This document shows, one piece after another, positions 1 to 6,758 of a stretch of 28,037 bases of DNA (positions within the stretch are counted from its first letter, which is position 1; each line of letters opens with the position of its first letter). The notes under the pieces were generated by a model. The model made no database searches and was not told where the DNA came from. It worked only from the letters and a program-made list of their open reading frames with translations. The position numbers and the translations under genes are program-made. The stretch is from CAZESS01 sp964414415 (GTDB lineage Archaea > Thermoplasmatota > E2 > UBA202 > DSCA01): the NCBI GenBank assembly GCA_964414415.1, contig CAYPWJ010000019.1, positions 1 through 28,037 of the forward strand, read 5' to 3'.

Positions 1-10
1 CCATAACGGT

Positions 11-1990
11 ATGACTGCCATAAAAATCCCGACGAAATTTTTGGCAGATAACACAGTGCTGGTGATTGCACCGCTCGCGGGCATCACCGGCGTCAACCAG
101 GAATCCGACAGCGAGACGCCGCCGCTACCTGCTGAAAGCACCACAAAAACGACAACGATGCATTTTTCGACGGCGACATGCACGAGAGACGGCGGATATT
201 TGAAGGTCGACGCCGGCACCGAGTTCCACGTCTCCGCCGCAGGTGAACCGATGCTGCCCTACGCCACGGAGACGATGACGTTTCCGCTCGGCACCGACAT
301 CGAGGATGTGCATGTCTCCACCGGCGACGTTGAGACACGGCAGCTCAACGCAACGGTGGCGCCGGCGCCTGAACCCATGCCGCTCAACATGGAGCAGACA
401 AAGTTCATACAGGAGCCTGGCCCGGTGTACGAGAGCAACAAGCTGTATCCATCCAGCTGGCTGCGCTGGGAGACGGCCGCCGGGTTGCACGACGGCCGGC
501 ACGTCACCTACCTCACCATGCAGGCGTATCCAGCGCGGTATCAGCCGCAGAGCAACATGCTCCGCACGGTCGACAGCATCACCGTCGAGATATCCTACGA
601 TGAGCCGGCGGAGCCGCTGTTGACCTCGGACGAGGAGGACCTGCTCATCCTGGCGCCCCAGGAATTCAGCGACGCGCTGCAGCCATTGGTGCAGCACAAG
701 GAGGACCACGGCCTGGCGACCAAGCTGGTGACGCTCGAGGAGATATACGGCGGCGAATACTTCGATGTCGAAGGGCGTGATGACCAGGAAAAAATCAAAT
801 ACTTCATCAAGAACGCGCTGGAGGACTGGGGCGTCACCTACGTCATGCTCGTCGGCGGTATGGAAGGCCAGAGCTTCTCCTACTACGTGCCGGTGCGATA
901 CACCAACAACCATGCCGGGTCGCCCTTCGAGGAGGGATTCATCAGCGATCTCTACTATGCAGACATATACAAGGACGTCGACGGCGAGCCGGTGTTCGCA
1001 GACTGGGACAGCAACGGCAACGGCATATTTGCAGAGTTCACCAGCACCACGAAGGACATCCTGGACTGCCGGCCTGACGTCTACCTCGGGCGGCTGGCCT
1101 GCCGCAGCCTCGACGACGTGGAAGTCATGGTCGACAAGATCACCACCTACGAGGGCGGCGTGACGGACACCGACTGGTTTAACCGGATGCTGCTCATCGG
1201 CGGCGACACCTATCCAAACGCCGGTGATCCCGATGCCTACGAGGCTGAGATCGACACCAATCTCTCCGGCAGCTACATGGACGACTTGTTTGCGCTGGAG
1301 CGGCTCTGGACGTCCACCGGGACGCTCACCGGCCAGGCCGACGTCGAGGGAGCCTTCAACGAGGGAGCCGGGCTTGTCCACATGGCCGGGCACGCCAACC
1401 CCGGGACGCTGGTGACGCATCCGCCGAAGAGCGAGGAGACCACCGTCATCCTCGACATCTACAACATCCCGCCCGTCAACGCGCTCTGGGCGCTGTACAG
1501 CGGCGGCGTCAGCGGCGCGCTGGAGCAGCTGCAGGCATCATGGATGCCCTCGCTCAGCAACGGCGAGATGCTGCCCGTCGTCGTGGTCGGCGGCTGCCAC
1601 AACAGCCAGTTCAACACCTCGGTGCGGAACATCATGAAGTACGGCTTCACCCACGCCTACGGCTACGGCATCCACGTGCCCAAGTGCTGGAGCTGGTGGC
1701 TGACCAGTCATCCCGACGGCGGCTCCATCGCCACGCTGGGCAACACCGGGCTGGGCATGGGCATCCCCGCCTGGAATTACACCGAGGGGCTCGACGGCTG
1801 GCTGTTCCCCCGCTTCTTCTATCATTACGGGGTCAACGGCGTCGACGTCGTCGGGCAGCTGCAGGCATCCGCCACCACGGACTACGCCAACACCTTCGCG
1901 CTCAACGAGGGAGAAGGCGCCGTCCGTCAGATGGCAACGCAGTGGGCGCTGTTCGGTGACCCCAGCCTCAAAATCGGCGGCTACCAGTAG
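11..1990 (+). CDS. Gingipain-like C25 family cysteine peptidase (N-terminus uncertain)
   Basis: This 659-residue protein resembles peptidase family C25, cysteine proteases that are usually secreted and cut proteins after basic residues. The N-terminal part (to about residue 195) looks like a propeptide/beta domain. The C25 core begins near the LLILAPQEF segment. The likely catalytic His is H461 in HMAGHANPG and the nucleophile C529 in VVVGGCHNSQF, spaced wider than in Porphyromonas gingipains. The end, FGDPSLKIGGYQ, is typical of the family's core. The visible N-terminus is short (K5, K9, then VLVIAPLAGITGV) and is a poor signal peptide. The frame stays open to the window edge, so the real start may lie upstream. 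A T-rich stretch follows the stop codon. Family assignment is confident; substrate and export route are inferred. Confidence 0.85.
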   Translation: MTAIKIPTKFLADNTVLVIAPLAGITGVNQESDSETPPLPAESTTKTTTMHFSTATCTRDGGYLKVDAGTEFHVSAAGEPMLPYATETMTFPLGTDIEDVHVSTGDVETRQLNATVAPAPEPMPLNMEQTKFIQEPGPVYESNKLYPSSWLRWETAAGLHDGRHVTYLTMQAYPARYQPQSNMLRTVDSITVEISYDEPAEPLLTSDEEDLLILAPQEFSDALQPLVQHKEDHGLATKLVTLEEIYGGEYFDVEGRDDQEKIKYFIKNALEDWGVTYVMLVGGMEGQSFSYYVPVRYTNNHAGSPFEEGFISDLYYADIYKDVDGEPVFADWDSNGNGIFAEFTSTTKDILDCRPDVYLGRLACRSLDDVEVMVDKITTYEGGVTDTDWFNRMLLIGGDTYPNAGDPDAYEAEIDTNLSGSYMDDLFALERLWTSTGTLTGQADVEGAFNEGAGLVHMAGHANPGTLVTHPPKSEETTVILDIYNIPPVNALWALYSGGVSGALEQLQASWMPSLSNGEMLPVVVVGGCHNSQFNTSVRNIMKYGFTHAYGYGIHVPKCWSWWLTSHPDGGSIATLGNTGLGMGIPAWNYTEGLDGWLFPRFFYHYGVNGVDVVGQLQASATTDYANTFALNEGEGAVRQMATQWALFGDPSLKIGGYQ

Positions 1991-1994
1991 CCGC

Positions 1995-2016
1995 TCCTCT
2001 TTTCCCTTTCTTTTTT
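1995..2016 (+). terminator. Pyrimidine/T-rich terminator after the C25 peptidase
   Basis: Just after the peptidase stop codon the plus strand is a run of T and C ending in six Ts. This matches the U-rich, hairpin-free terminators known in archaea. It runs into the 3' end of the convergent FAH gene. Confidence 0.6.
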
Positions 2017-2680
2017 ATGCAACGCTGACCGTCAGCTGGCAGCAGTCATCCAGCCGCGCCTTGACGACGTCGCCGCGATGCAGCCGTCCGACGCCGGCCG
2101 GGGTGCCCGTCAGGATCAGGTCGCCGCGGCAGAGCGTCATCACCTGCGACACTGAGGCGACGATGTCGTCAATCGGATAGACGAGGCGAGTTGTCGAGGA
2201 GCACTGCCGACGGTCGCCGTTGACCGACAGCGACAGCTCCAAATCATGTGGATCCGGCACCCGCGAGGCCGGCGCGACTGTGCTGACGGGGCAAAAGGTG
2301 TCATACCCCTTGGCGGCGGTCCATGGAAGGCCCTGCTGCTTTGCGTCACGCTGCACGTCACGGGCGGTCACGTCGACGGCGACAGCGTAGCCGTAGACGT
2401 GGGAGGATGCCGCTCCGGGGGCGATGGCACCGCCCTGTCTCCCGATGACGATGGCCAGCTCGACCTCGTGATGCACCTCCTGTGAAGCAGCCGGGATATG
2501 GACCGTTCCGCCGTCGTGGATGACGGCGCTCGCCGGCTTCAAAAACATGACCGGGCTGTCGCTCACCTGGCTGTCCATCTCCTCGGCATGCCTTGCATAG
2601 GTCCGGGCGAGGCAGATGATCTTGCCGACCGGGATATCCTCGCTGCTGTCCTGCACCTTGAGCAGTGGTCTGCATGGCAT
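2015..2680 (-). CDS. Fumarylacetoacetate hydrolase (FAH) family protein
   Basis: A 221-residue FAH-fold enzyme. Members hydrolyse, decarboxylate or isomerise acylpyruvates and related 2-oxo acids using a bound divalent metal. Visible hallmarks are KIICLARTYARHAEEM near the N-terminus, FLKPASAV, the metal-ligand region HHEVELAIVIG (acidic pair), VDVTARD, and the C-terminal GTPAGVG loop. The length is right for the single-domain family. The frame could start at a GTG at 2695, but a TATA box lies exactly 25 bases before the ATG at 2680, so a leaderless start at 2680 is preferred. It is convergent with the C25 peptidase and divergent from the glutaredoxin operon. The true substrate cannot be read from the sequence. 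Confidence 0.88.
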   Translation of the reverse strand: MPCRPLLKVQDSSEDIPVGKIICLARTYARHAEEMDSQVSDSPVMFLKPASAVIHDGGTVHIPAASQEVHHEVELAIVIGRQGGAIAPGAASSHVYGYAVAVDVTARDVQRDAKQQGLPWTAAKGYDTFCPVSTVAPASRVPDPHDLELSLSVNGDRRQCSSTTRLVYPIDDIVASVSQVMTLCRGDLILTGTPAGVGRLHRGDVVKARLDDCCQLTVSVA

Positions 2681-2701
2681 AGCCCGTAATCGCACCCGGG
2701 C

Positions 2702-2708
2702 TATAAAA
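2702..2708 (-). promoter_or_regulatory. TATA box of the FAH-family gene
   Basis: TTTTATA on the minus strand is centred about 25 bases upstream of the ATG at 2680, the distance expected between an archaeal TATA box and the transcription start. This implies a leaderless mRNA and decides the start codon. Confidence 0.65.
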
Positions 2709-2728
2709 CATCAGGGCCGCGGCGCAAA

Positions 2729-2768
2729 CATAAAATACCGCCGGGACTTATCAATCGTGAAAAGGTGG
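2729..2768 (+). promoter_or_regulatory. TATA box and ribosome binding site of the glutaredoxin-FDR operon
   Basis: CATAAAATA at 2729-2737 predicts transcription from about 2758. The short leader contains AGGTGG at 2763-2768, just ahead of the ATG at 2773. This operon therefore uses a leader with a Shine-Dalgarno site, unlike many neighbours. Confidence 0.6.
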
Positions 2769-2772
2769 ACAG

Positions 2773-3063
2773 ATGTGTAAATGGATGAAACAGGTAGACG
2801 GCGAGGACAGGGGCGACGTGAAGCTCTACGCGCTGAGCACATGTATCTTCTGCATGCGGACGAAGCGCCTGCTCGACAAGATGGGCGTTGCCTATAGCTA
2901 CGTCGACGTCGACCAGCTCGGCGGTGATGAGCAGGACAGGGCGGTCGACCAGATGAAGGAGCACAATCCCTCCGGGGGCTTCCCGACCCTTGTCATCAAC
3001 GACACGGTCTTCCAGGGATACAGGGAGGACCAGATAAAGGAGGCGCTCGACCATGCCGCCTGA
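2773..3063 (+). CDS. Glutaredoxin-like protein (methanoredoxin/NrdH type)
   Basis: A 96-residue thioredoxin-fold redox protein that should reduce protein disulfides. The active-site pair is C24-IF-C27 after the first beta strand (VKLYALST). The cis-proline is P71 in GGFPTLVIND, followed by the helix GYREDQIKEALDHAA. The TLVIND and GGF features are those of small glutaredoxins with a C-X2-C site. Its stop codon overlaps the start of the ferredoxin:disulfide reductase by 11 bases, so the two are surely co-translated. In Methanosarcina a glutaredoxin-like methanoredoxin is a known substrate of the homologous reductase. The inferred role is that the downstream enzyme reduces this protein. There is an additional Cys at position 2, of unknown meaning. 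Confidence 0.9.
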   Translation: MCKWMKQVDGEDRGDVKLYALSTCIFCMRTKRLLDKMGVAYSYVDVDQLGGDEQDRAVDQMKEHNPSGGFPTLVINDTVFQGYREDQIKEALDHAA

Positions 3064-3562
3064 AGTCGAGGTGACCGATGAAGAAGTCCGGGAGCGCTAT
3101 GAGAAGCTGGACCGTGAGGCGGAGGCCGCCGGGTATCACCTCAACCCCGACGAGGAGACGACGAGGCAGCTCATCCGGGGTATCCTGGTCAACGAGAAAC
3201 GCTATGGCTACGGGGCCTGCCCCTGCCGGCTGGCCGCCGACGACCGCGAGGCTGACCTGGACATCATCTGCCCCTGCGATTATCGCGATGCCGATCTCAA
3301 CGAGTACGGCAACTGCTACTGCGGGCTCTATGTCTCCCAGGCGGTGCTGGACGGCGAACGGGAGGTCCAGTCGATTCCGGAGCGGCGGCCGCCGCGAGAG
3401 GAACGCGAAAGAGAAGAACAGGAGGCGGTGGAAGACGTCGGCGGGCTGTCGCAGCCGGTGTGGCGATGCAGAGTCTGCGGGTATCTCTGCGCCCGCGAAG
3501 AACCCCCGGGTGTATGTCCGATATGCAAGGCCGACAAGGAACGATTCGAGCGATTCATGTGA
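3053..3562 (+). CDS. Ferredoxin:disulfide reductase with fused rubredoxin domain
   Basis: A 169-residue protein with two parts. The first is the ferredoxin:thioredoxin reductase catalytic domain (about 1-100), with three cysteine pairs, C56-P-C58, C73-P-C75 and C88-Y-C90. These hold a [4Fe-4S] cluster next to a redox-active disulfide. The second is a charged linker and a C-terminal rubredoxin-type knuckle domain, C139-X2-C142 and C155-X2-C158. Plant-type FTR has CHC at the last pair. The Tyr here and the fused rubredoxin are traits of the archaeal/bacterial enzyme studied in Methanosarcina acetivorans, where the [1Fe] centre is thought to pass electrons from ferredoxin to the cluster. There is no separate FTR variable subunit nearby. 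Translation is coupled to the preceding glutaredoxin. Confidence 0.9.
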   Translation: MPPEVEVTDEEVRERYEKLDREAEAAGYHLNPDEETTRQLIRGILVNEKRYGYGACPCRLAADDREADLDIICPCDYRDADLNEYGNCYCGLYVSQAVLDGEREVQSIPERRPPREEREREEQEAVEDVGGLSQPVWRCRVCGYLCAREEPPGVCPICKADKERFERFM

Positions 3563-3574
3563 CGGGCGGCACAT

Positions 3575-3609
3575 TCTTATAGCTCCGGCAGGTTAGCCAA
3601 GGGTAGGTG
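3575..3609 (+). promoter_or_regulatory. Promoter and leader of the sulfotransferase gene
   Basis: TCTTATAG at 3575-3582 predicts a start near 3603. A GGGTAGGTG stretch at 3601-3609 could act as ribosome binding site for the GTG at 3617. Only the TATA-like match and spacing support this. Confidence 0.45.
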
Positions 3610-3616
3610 TTGGCAC

Positions 3617-4639
3617 GTGAAAGCCACTACAGGAGTCGAGGCAACGAAGCCCGGGACGCTCATGTCCTGGTTCATGAAAGACGGCCATGCACCGGATGTA
3701 CGCTACATGGACCGGCTGACCGACACGTCGTTTCAGCCCGTCTTCATCATGGGGCTCCCTCGCTCCGGCACCACCATCCTCTACCGGGTCCTTGATAGGA
3801 CGGGACAGTTCAACTCGGTGACGCTGTATCACGTCCTCTACAGGGACCGGCTGCTCACGCATCATTTCAACGGCGGCAGGCAGGCGGCCGTCCAGGCGAT
3901 AGCTGCATACTTTGAAAGACACGGCGTCGACACGCGGGATGCCGACAGTCTGTCGGTCGGCCCGCATCAGCCCGTGGAATACGGGTTCATGCTGCCGGAG
4001 CGCGGGTTTCCCTGGACGCTCAGCGACAAAAACAGCTCCATGCTGGCCGGGCTCTGCAAGAAGATAGCCTACATCGAGGGTAACGGACGGCCCATCCTGC
4101 TGAAAAACCCCTTCGACTTCGGCAACTTCATGCGGGTTAAACGGCTCTTTCCCGAGGCACGGTTTATCTTCATCCATCGGCATCCCGTCGACGTGCTGGA
4201 CTCCCAGATGCGGGGGATGCGGCAGACCTTCAGACAAAAAAACCATTACCTGGCGTTGATATTCAGGAAATATGATGAGGCGTACGACAACCCGCTCCTC
4301 CGCCAGCTCTTCAGGCACATGTTTTCCCCGTATGTCCCCATCGGGCTGCTCTACCTGCTCCGGCGGAACGCCAGGGCCTGCCGGTATTACCTGGACAACA
4401 TCGAGCGGCTGCCCGACGATGACTACGCTGCCGTCACCTACGAGGAGCTCTGCCGGCGTCCCACCGAGACCATCAGCGGCATCCTCCAGCAGTTCGACCT
4501 CGATGCCACGTTCGACGCCGGGCGGTACATCCAGCCACGCGACACCGACACGGCGCCGCGGGTGCGAACCCTGGACGGCTTCATCTGCAGGTGCATGCAG
4601 CGGTACTGCCGCCGCTTCGGCTACGCGCTGCGGCGCTGA
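3617..4639 (+). CDS. Sulfotransferase family protein
   Basis: A 340-residue PAPS-dependent sulfotransferase-like enzyme, predicted to move a sulfuryl group onto a hydroxyl of a lipid, glycan or other acceptor. The 5'-phosphosulfate loop is PRSGTT at 48-53 after the strand PVFIMGL. The 3'-phosphate-binding strand and helix is RFIFIHRHPVDVLDSQMRGM (about residues 182-202). The C-terminal half has the usual YEELCRRPTETISGIL segment. The chosen start is a GTG with a weak ribosome binding site; the in-frame ATG at 3662 is an alternative. It lies immediately upstream of a dolichol-kinase-like gene, which suggests a role in lipid or surface glycan chemistry, but the acceptor is unknown. Confidence 0.85.
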   Translation: MKATTGVEATKPGTLMSWFMKDGHAPDVRYMDRLTDTSFQPVFIMGLPRSGTTILYRVLDRTGQFNSVTLYHVLYRDRLLTHHFNGGRQAAVQAIAAYFERHGVDTRDADSLSVGPHQPVEYGFMLPERGFPWTLSDKNSSMLAGLCKKIAYIEGNGRPILLKNPFDFGNFMRVKRLFPEARFIFIHRHPVDVLDSQMRGMRQTFRQKNHYLALIFRKYDEAYDNPLLRQLFRHMFSPYVPIGLLYLLRRNARACRYYLDNIERLPDDDYAAVTYEELCRRPTETISGILQQFDLDATFDAGRYIQPRDTDTAPRVRTLDGFICRCMQRYCRRFGYALRR

Positions 4640-4662
4640 CGGCCTCCGCGAAATGACACCCG

Positions 4663-4669
4663 TTATATA
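4663..4669 (+). promoter_or_regulatory. TATA box of the dolichol-kinase-like gene
   Basis: TTATATA is centred 27 bases before the ATG at 4693. The spacing predicts an mRNA starting at or within a few bases of the start codon. Confidence 0.6.
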
Positions 4670-4692
4670 GTGAGCGGCAATACAGATACTGC

Positions 4693-5355
4693 ATGCTATC
4701 AGGGGATGTCATTGGCGTGCTGGCCGTCTACGCCTACGTTGCCGTGCTGCTGCTTGTCTCGGAAAAGGTGCTGCATCGATATCCGCTGTTCAGCCGGAAG
4801 TTCCTGCACATCATGGTGGGGAACGTCCTGTTCATCCTTCCATTGTTTGAGCATGCCTGGGTTATGTCGCTGGTAGCGGCGGCGCCGTTCATCCCGCTCA
4901 CCTTCCTGGTCAGCCCGTATTCGCCGCTGCACGTCGTGTCGGGTACCTCCTCGGCTGGCCACCGCCTCGGGCTGGTCTACTACGCCCTGTCATGGACGGC
5001 GCTCGCCTGGGTGTTTTTCGAGCAGCCGGTGGTGATAGCTGTCGGCATCGTCGCGATGTCCTACGGCGACGGGCTGGCGTCGCTCGTCGGCGTCAGATAC
5101 GGTCGCCGCATATACAACGTCAGCGGCGACAAAAAAAGCGTCATTGGTTCATGTACGATGCTCGTTGCAACGATCGCAGTGTCCGGCGTCGCTGTCGCCT
5201 ATTATCATTTCCTGCACGGCGCGGCGCTGCCCCCGCTGTGGGTGCTCCCGCTTGCGGGAGCGGTGGCGACGCTGGCTGAGGCGGTGACGCCCCGTGGACT
5301 GGACAACCTGGCGACGTCGCTGTCGGCGGCGCTGCTGTACTACCTGGCGGTGTAA
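4693..5355 (+). CDS. Dolichol/phytol kinase-like CTP-dependent membrane lipid kinase
   Basis: A 220-residue integral membrane protein of the SEC59/VTE5/CDP-DAG synthase-related group, which phosphorylates polyprenols or phytol using CTP. Signatures are SRKFLHIMVGN near residues 36-46, the nucleotide-binding segment SYGDGLASLVGVRYGR (about 117-132), the K-K-S basic patch SGDKKSVIGS, and the C-terminal EAVTPRGLDNLATSL. Six or seven hydrophobic segments fill the rest. A thymidylate-kinase-like gene starts three bases after its stop, so the two form an operon. In archaea such an enzyme could recycle dolichol for N-glycosylation or salvage isoprenoid alcohols. The exact alcohol cannot be told. Confidence 0.82.
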   Translation: MLSGDVIGVLAVYAYVAVLLLVSEKVLHRYPLFSRKFLHIMVGNVLFILPLFEHAWVMSLVAAAPFIPLTFLVSPYSPLHVVSGTSSAGHRLGLVYYALSWTALAWVFFEQPVVIAVGIVAMSYGDGLASLVGVRYGRRIYNVSGDKKSVIGSCTMLVATIAVSGVAVAYYHFLHGAALPPLWVLPLAGAVATLAEAVTPRGLDNLATSLSAALLYYLAV

Positions 5356-5357
5356 CC

Positions 5358-5924
5358 ATGCGGTTCATCGTCATCGACGGGATGGACGGCGCCGGGAAGG
5401 ACACCCACGCGGAGCTCGTCCGGCGCTACTACGAGGAGAGGGGAGACACGGTGCTCGTGCGTTCGCATCCAACGGACGACAACAGATACGGGCGGCGGGC
5501 GAAGCGGGCGCTGCTGGGCCGGGGGAAGCGGAACCATGTGAAGGCCTCGTTGTACTACGCCGGGGACGTCATTCGCTCAATCCGGCGGTACTATGGCTCC
5601 GTTGACACCTTTATCGTGGTGCGGTATCTGCTGGGCGTGGCATATCTGCCGTTTCCGCTCGCATTGGTGCTCTACAGGCTGTTTGCCACGGTTCTGCCGA
5701 CCTCCCGCTACATGTTTTTCCTGGATGTCCCGCCTGAGGTGTCGCTGGCGCGGGTCAGCATCCGTCCTGAGCGGGAGATGTTCGAGACGCTTGAGGGCCT
5801 GCAGGCGGCGCGGGAAACTGCGCTCCGCCTCGTCGAGGGATGGCACATCGTCGACACCGACCGCTCCATCGAGGAGACACACGCAGAGATCGTGGGTATC
5901 CTCAGGCGGCTGGACAGCCGGTGA
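5358..5924 (+). CDS. Thymidylate-kinase-like P-loop protein
   Basis: A 188-residue nucleoside-monophosphate-kinase-like protein. The N-terminal P-loop is DGMDGAGKDT (8-17), very close to that of dTMP kinase, and a LID-like region RPEREMFETLEG appears near 136-147. Two things depart from real dTMP kinase. The DR(Y/F) substrate motif has become VVRYLLGVAYLP, losing the Asp. The middle of the protein (about 75-105) is unusually hydrophobic. The gene directly follows the lipid kinase gene. It may be a divergent Tmk or a kinase that acts with the membrane enzyme on a lipid-linked substrate; the latter is inference. No ribosome binding site is evident, so translational coupling is likely. Confidence 0.75.
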   Translation: MRFIVIDGMDGAGKDTHAELVRRYYEERGDTVLVRSHPTDDNRYGRRAKRALLGRGKRNHVKASLYYAGDVIRSIRRYYGSVDTFIVVRYLLGVAYLPFPLALVLYRLFATVLPTSRYMFFLDVPPEVSLARVSIRPEREMFETLEGLQAARETALRLVEGWHIVDTDRSIEETHAEIVGILRRLDSR

Positions 5925-5942
5925 CAATGACGCCCGGGTGCG

Positions 5943-5966
5943 CCTATCGAAAAACCTATCGAAAAA
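5943..5966 (+). repeat. Tandem 12-bp direct repeat upstream of a TATA box
   Basis: Two perfect adjacent copies of CCTATCGAAAAA (5943-5954 and 5955-5966). The second copy supplies a BRE-like CGAAAAA directly before the TATA box of the acidic-protein gene, so it may be a regulator site or a duplicated BRE. Confidence 0.7.
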
Positions 5967-5974
5967 CATTATAA
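5967..5974 (+). promoter_or_regulatory. TATA box of the acidic-protein gene
   Basis: CATTATAA, preceded by CGAAAAA as BRE, predicts transcription from about 5996, ten bases before the ATG at 6006. Confidence 0.6.
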
Positions 5975-6005
5975 GGCAGGACGCCTTCTCTATAGTGGTG
6001 CTGAG

Positions 6006-6758
6006 ATGCGTGTACCCCGTATAATCAAGCGGCTGCTGGAGCCCGAGGAAGAGGTCGACGTCGAGATTGAGGAAGAGGAGATGGTGGAGGACGACGAGTT
6101 CTGGGACATCGGCCAGGAGATAGAGGAGCGCAACGTCGAGGTGGAGGCAGCGGAGGCGACCTACTCCGGCACCCTCATGTCCGAGGTTGGCGAGGCGGAG
6201 GAGCCGGCTATCGAGAAAAAAGAGTACACGCTCCCCGAGTTTCGTCTCTCACCCGAGGAAAAAAAGATGGCGGAGGCCGACGCGTTCGGCGACACTGAGG
6301 AACACATCGTAGAGAAAAACTGGGAGAAAACAGCTCCTGAGAGCCTCGAGGAGATAGAGCAGCACATCGACGAAGGCAGGCTGGGAGAGGAAGAAGCGGC
6401 GACGCCAGCCGCGGGAGAGGCAGGGGGAGACCAGATGGCGCCAGCAACGGAGGAAGAACCCACCGATATCTCCGGCACCGTCATCGCCAGGGAAATCGTC
6501 TACGAGACCGACGGCGGCTACGTGCTCAAGGTCACCACACGTGAGGAAGGAGAGATAGAGACCTCGTATTATTCAGTCAGCCGGGTCGACGGCATCGAGC
6601 AGGCACTGGACAAGATAGATGATTATCAGCCACGGGTCAAGGAATCAGCGCGTCCGGCGCCCCGGGAGGCCCGGCAGCCATCCACGCCGGAGCAGCCGGA
6701 GCAGGAACCAGGCGAGGAAAAGAAGTCATTTTTAGCCACCGTTTTAGGAAAAAAATAG
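6006..6758 (+). CDS. Hypothetical acidic protein
   Basis: I do not recognise this 250-residue protein. It starts MRVPRIIKRLLEPEEE and is dominated by Glu and Asp for the first 150 residues (for example EIEEEEMVEDDEFWDI), so it is probably largely disordered or coiled. A more ordered segment around 155-205 (ISGTVIAREIVYE, GGYVLKVTTREEGE) alternates like beta strands. A Pro/Glu-rich linker and the short tail KKSFLATVLGKK end it. No signal peptide or membrane span is seen. It has its own promoter with a tandem repeat upstream. Its stop codon directly abuts the stop of the convergent transporter gene. It is a real gene by its clean promoter and consistent composition, but has no assignable function. 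Confidence 0.75.
   Translation: MRVPRIIKRLLEPEEEVDVEIEEEEMVEDDEFWDIGQEIEERNVEVEAAEATYSGTLMSEVGEAEEPAIEKKEYTLPEFRLSPEEKKMAEADAFGDTEEHIVEKNWEKTAPESLEEIEQHIDEGRLGEEEAATPAAGEAGGDQMAPATEEEPTDISGTVIAREIVYETDGGYVLKVTTREEGEIETSYYSVSRVDGIEQALDKIDDYQPRVKESARPAPREARQPSTPEQPEQEPGEEKKSFLATVLGKK
6749..6755 (-). terminator. T7 terminator tract of the MgtE-like gene
   Basis: Seven Ts on the minus strand lie four bases beyond the transporter stop codon, inside the last codons of the convergent acidic-protein gene. This fits an archaeal U-tract terminator. Confidence 0.55.

Noticed and set aside
125..1420. A 431-codon minus-strand open frame inside the C25 peptidase gene
   Set aside because: It reads as a low-complexity reverse of the peptidase codons and has no promoter or domain.
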